A stretch of 7,762 nt of DNA from Caryophanales bacterium (lineage in GTDB: Bacteria; Bacillota_I; Bacilli_A; RFN20; CAG-826): contig JAEEHE010000018.1 of assembly GCA_016280685.1 (NCBI GenBank), positions 1 to 7,762 of the forward strand. The letters are read 5' to 3'. Shown here in pieces: positions 5,626-7,762 of this stretch. Numbering within the stretch: the stretch's first letter is position 1; every line of letters begins with the position of its first letter. The notes under the pieces were generated by a model, which was not told the DNA's origin, did not search any database, and saw only the letters and a list, made by a program, of their open reading frames with translations. The translations under genes and the position numbers were made by a program.

Positions 5626-6087
5626 ATGGTAAACGCAAAAAGAAGAGAAGATATCATATATTTGCTAAAATATCTGCAGAAGTTATTAGACTCTGATTTG
5701 GATAAACGTTTAGCGGAACAAGATCTGACCGGGCAACAAGGTCGTATTCTTTTTTATATAAATAAAGAAGTTAATTGTTTAGGTCATGAAGTCCATCAAA
5801 ACGATATCGAAAGAGAATATCATCTCTCTAAATCTACGGTCAGTGGAATCGTTAAACGATTAGAGAAAAAAGAGATTATCACTATTGAAAAGCAACATCC
5901 CTATGCGATATTAAAACCCACTGATAAAGGGTGTGCAATCATCGAACATGTACACATACATAAAGATGAAACAATCAATCGATTAACAAAAAACTTAACC
6001 GATAAAGAGAAACAAGAAATTGTTAGATTATTAAATAAACTAATAGATAACATGGGAGGAGGAATAGAAATATGTGGAAGAAAATAA
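5626..6087 (+). CDS. MarR-family transcriptional regulator
   Basis: Cytoplasmic winged-helix repressor, probably controlling its own operon and the ABC exporter that follows. From the ATG at 5626 it has 153 residues, typical for MarR. The N-terminal helix (about 5-30) would help form the dimer. The DNA-binding part is HQNDIEREYHLSKSTVSGIVKRLEKK around 57-82, with the recognition helix near 68-80 and the wing near 86-97 (ITIEKQHPYAILKPT). C-terminal helices (about 105-145) complete the dimerisation domain. An ATG at 5602 is in frame and would add eight residues, but it lies inside the palindromic operator between the -35 and -10 boxes, upstream of any likely transcript start, so it is rejected. 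No Shine-Dalgarno sequence precedes either ATG. The 3' end overlaps the ABC gene by 16 nt and contains that gene's ribosome binding site. The inducer is unknown. Confidence 0.9.
   Translation: MVNAKRREDIIYLLKYLQKLLDSDLDKRLAEQDLTGQQGRILFYINKEVNCLGHEVHQNDIEREYHLSKSTVSGIVKRLEKKEIITIEKQHPYAILKPTDKGCAIIEHVHIHKDETINRLTKNLTDKEKQEIVRLLNKLIDNMGGGIEICGRK
6057..6062 (+). promoter_or_regulatory. Ribosome binding site of the ABC exporter gene
   Basis: AGGAGG, inside a longer GGGAGGAGG run, lies 9 nt before the ATG at 6072 and within the last codons of marR, where it encodes Gly-Gly-Gly. This favours translational coupling of the transporter to marR. Confidence 0.85.
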
Positions 6088-7762
6088 AGCTTATCTTAAA
6101 AAGTTTAAGACAATATAAAAGACCAGCGATAATCACACCGCTATTCATGATCTTAGAAGCCGCCTTAGAATGCGCTCTTCCCTTTGTCATGTCGATGTTT
6201 GTCGATACGATTGAAAAGATAACTAAACCCGAAGACATCATGACTCCTTTCTTATATAAAAACTCCAACTTTGGTTTTAGTGTCAATGTCAGTTTATTCG
6301 CCTTAATTATCATCTTATTATCTATGGCTCTCGTCTCATTAGCCTGTGGCATCTTAGGTGGTGTCTTCGGCAGTAAAGCCAGTGTCGGTTTAGCCACTAA
6401 TTTAAGAAGCGATATGTATAAGAAAATCGAATCATTTAGCTTTGCTAATATCGATAAATTCTCCGCTTCTTCCCTAGTGACGAGAATGACTACTGATATC
6501 AATAACGTACAGATGGCTTTCATGATGTGTATCCGCATCGTCATCAGAGCTCCGTTAATGATGATCTTCTCCGCAGTTATGGCTTTTATCGCCGGTGGAC
6601 AGATGGCATGGATCTTTATCGTTTTAATCCCCGTTATCGGTTTCTTCTTATTCTTAATTATTAGATTCGCGATGAGAATCTTTACTCGTGTCTTTAAGAG
6701 ATACGATAAATTAAACGAATCCGTTCAAGAAAACGTCTCTGGCATGAGAGTGGTTAAATCATTCGTCAGAGAAGAATTTGAAAAAGAGAAATTCAATAGA
6801 GCGTCAGATGATATGACTAACGAATTCATCCATGGCGAAAAGATCGTCGCTTTCAATAACCCAGTGATGAACACAGCGATTCACTTATCCAATATTTTAA
6901 TTATCGGTTTAGGTGCTTCAATCATCGCTACTAGCGGCGCTCATTACGATGAAGCCTTAGAACAAATCGACTGGGGTGGAAAAATAACCATTGGTCAAAT
7001 GTCATCCTTATTAACATATGGTATTCAAATCTTAATGTCCTTAATGATGATTTCCATGATTATGGTCATGTTAGTTATCTCTTTAGAAGCTATTCGAAGA
7101 GTGGGTGAAGTATTGCAAGAAGAACCCACAATTAAGAACTGTGAGAATCCTATCTATGAAGTTCCTAATGGTGATATCGACTTCAACAATGTTAACTTCA
7201 AATATTCTGAACATGCGGAGAAAAATACCTTAGAAAATATCAATATCCATATCAAATCTGGGCAATTTGTCGGCATTTTAGGTTCCACTGGTAGCGGTAA
7301 AACCTCATTGGTCAATCTCATATCTCGTCTCTATGATATCAATGAAGGAAGTTTAACTGTCGGCGGTATCGATGTGAAAGAATACGACTTAGAAACCTTA
7401 AGAAATAATGTTGCGGTCGTCTTGCAAAAGAACTTCCTCTTCAGCGGCACAATCGCCGATAACTTAAGATGGGGCAATTTGAATGCGACCGATGAACAAT
7501 TAAAAGATGCTTGTAAGATTGCGCAAGCGGAAGAGTTCATCGAGCAGTTCCCCGATAAATATCAAACGAAAATTGAACAAGGTGGTTCTAACGTTTCCGG
7601 TGGTCAAAAACAAAGACTTTGTATCGCTCGTGCGTTATTAAAAGAACCGAAGATTTTAATCCTCGATGACTCCACCTCTGCGGTTGACACAAAGACTGAT
7701 AGATTAATCCGCGAGGGTTTAAAAGGTGATTTGCCAAACACCACAAAGATTGTAATCGCCCA
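6072..7762 (+). CDS. ABC exporter half-transporter (membrane plus ATPase domains), 3' end cut by window
   Basis: Type IV (ABCB-like) half-transporter predicted to export a drug, lipid or peptide across the cytoplasmic membrane; the window holds 563 residues of an expected 580-600. About six membrane segments lie near 20-45, 74-100, 156-176, 178-200, 270-292 and 315-337. The ATPase domain starts near 375 with Walker A GSTGSGKTS (404-412), Q-loop Gln452, signature VSGGQ (508-512), Walker B ILILD ending at Asp532, and D-loop SAVD (536-539). Asp533 replaces the usual catalytic Glu, as in the degenerate subunit of heterodimeric exporters such as TM287 and BmrC. The frame is open through the last base and ends at VIA plus the bases CA, so the H-loop residue (codon 564, His or Gln) is undecided. 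The ATG at 6072 overlaps marR by 16 nt and has a good AGGAGG. A partner half-transporter gene is expected next. The substrate cannot be inferred. Confidence 0.93.
   Translation, partial: MWKKIKLILKSLRQYKRPAIITPLFMILEAALECALPFVMSMFVDTIEKITKPEDIMTPFLYKNSNFGFSVNVSLFALIIILLSMALVSLACGILGGVFGSKASVGLATNLRSDMYKKIESFSFANIDKFSASSLVTRMTTDINNVQMAFMMCIRIVIRAPLMMIFSAVMAFIAGGQMAWIFIVLIPVIGFFLFLIIRFAMRIFTRVFKRYDKLNESVQENVSGMRVVKSFVREEFEKEKFNRASDDMTNEFIHGEKIVAFNNPVMNTAIHLSNILIIGLGASIIATSGAHYDEALEQIDWGGKITIGQMSSLLTYGIQILMSLMMISMIMVMLVISLEAIRRVGEVLQEEPTIKNCENPIYEVPNGDIDFNNVNFKYSEHAEKNTLENINIHIKSGQFVGILGSTGSGKTSLVNLISRLYDINEGSLTVGGIDVKEYDLETLRNNVAVVLQKNFLFSGTIADNLRWGNLNATDEQLKDACKIAQAEEFIEQFPDKYQTKIEQGGSNVSGGQKQRLCIARALLKEPKILILDDSTSAVDTKTDRLIREGLKGDLPNTTKIVIA

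Noticed and set aside
6023..6544. 173-codon open frame on the minus strand
   Set aside because: It is antisense to the marR end and the ABC exporter, which have clear family motifs; its low-complexity hydrophobic translation and lack of a ribosome binding site mark it as a shadow frame.
1..7762. CRISPR arrays, tRNA or rRNA genes, insertion sequences, riboswitches, phage or defence genes
   Set aside because: No direct-repeat array, tRNA-like cloverleaf, transposase or terminal inverted repeats were seen; the intergenic spaces are too short (28-114 bp) to hold a riboswitch.

Overview
The window looks like chromosome from a low-GC Gram-positive bacterium (Bacillota). It is AT-rich, internal genes carry strong AGGAGG ribosome binding sites, pth sits directly upstream of mfd as in many Bacilli, and two secreted proteins carry lipobox signal peptides. 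The standard code is used: tryptophans are TGG and no frame needs TGA read through. The Ser-rich linker after a lipoprotein Cys and the DUF368, M6 and C11 gene content would suit an uncultured gut-associated Bacilli or Erysipelotrichia-type lineage, but that placement is an inference.

Layout. Bases 1-1027 (minus strand) hold a pth-mfd pair: peptidyl-tRNA hydrolase followed by the N-terminus of the transcription-repair coupling factor, which runs off the left edge. Divergent from it, on the plus strand at 1101-2048, is a DUF368/PopT-type polyprenyl-phosphate transporter. The two promoters stand back to back in 73 bp with overlapping -35 regions. popT ends in a bidirectional terminator shared with the convergent block. 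That block (minus strand, 2078-5511) encodes two surface lipoproteins: a C11 (clostripain-like) cysteine peptidase with two N-terminal Ig-like domains, then an M6 (immune inhibitor A-like) metallopeptidase. Divergent from these, at 5626-7762 (plus strand), a MarR-type regulator overlaps an ABC exporter half-transporter that is cut by the right edge just before its stop. A perfect 6-bp-arm palindrome lies between the -35 and -10 of the marR promoter, the classic layout of an autorepressed MarR-ABC operon.

How the genes may work together. pth and mfd are housekeeping. PopT recycles the lipid carrier used for cell-wall synthesis. The two lipoprotein peptidases probably form an extracellular protein-degrading pair anchored on the outer face of the membrane. 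The MarR-ABC operon is probably an inducible export system. The ABC protein has Asp in place of the catalytic Glu after Walker B, so it is probably the degenerate half of a heterodimer whose partner should lie just downstream.

The most notable pattern is translational. Four promoter-proximal genes (pth, popT, the M6 gene and marR) have a good -10 box only 8-12 nt before the start codon and no Shine-Dalgarno sequence, so their mRNAs should be leaderless or nearly so. mfd, the C11 gene and the ABC gene have AGGAGG sites. Gene density is high, and no stretch over 300 bases lacks a gene.
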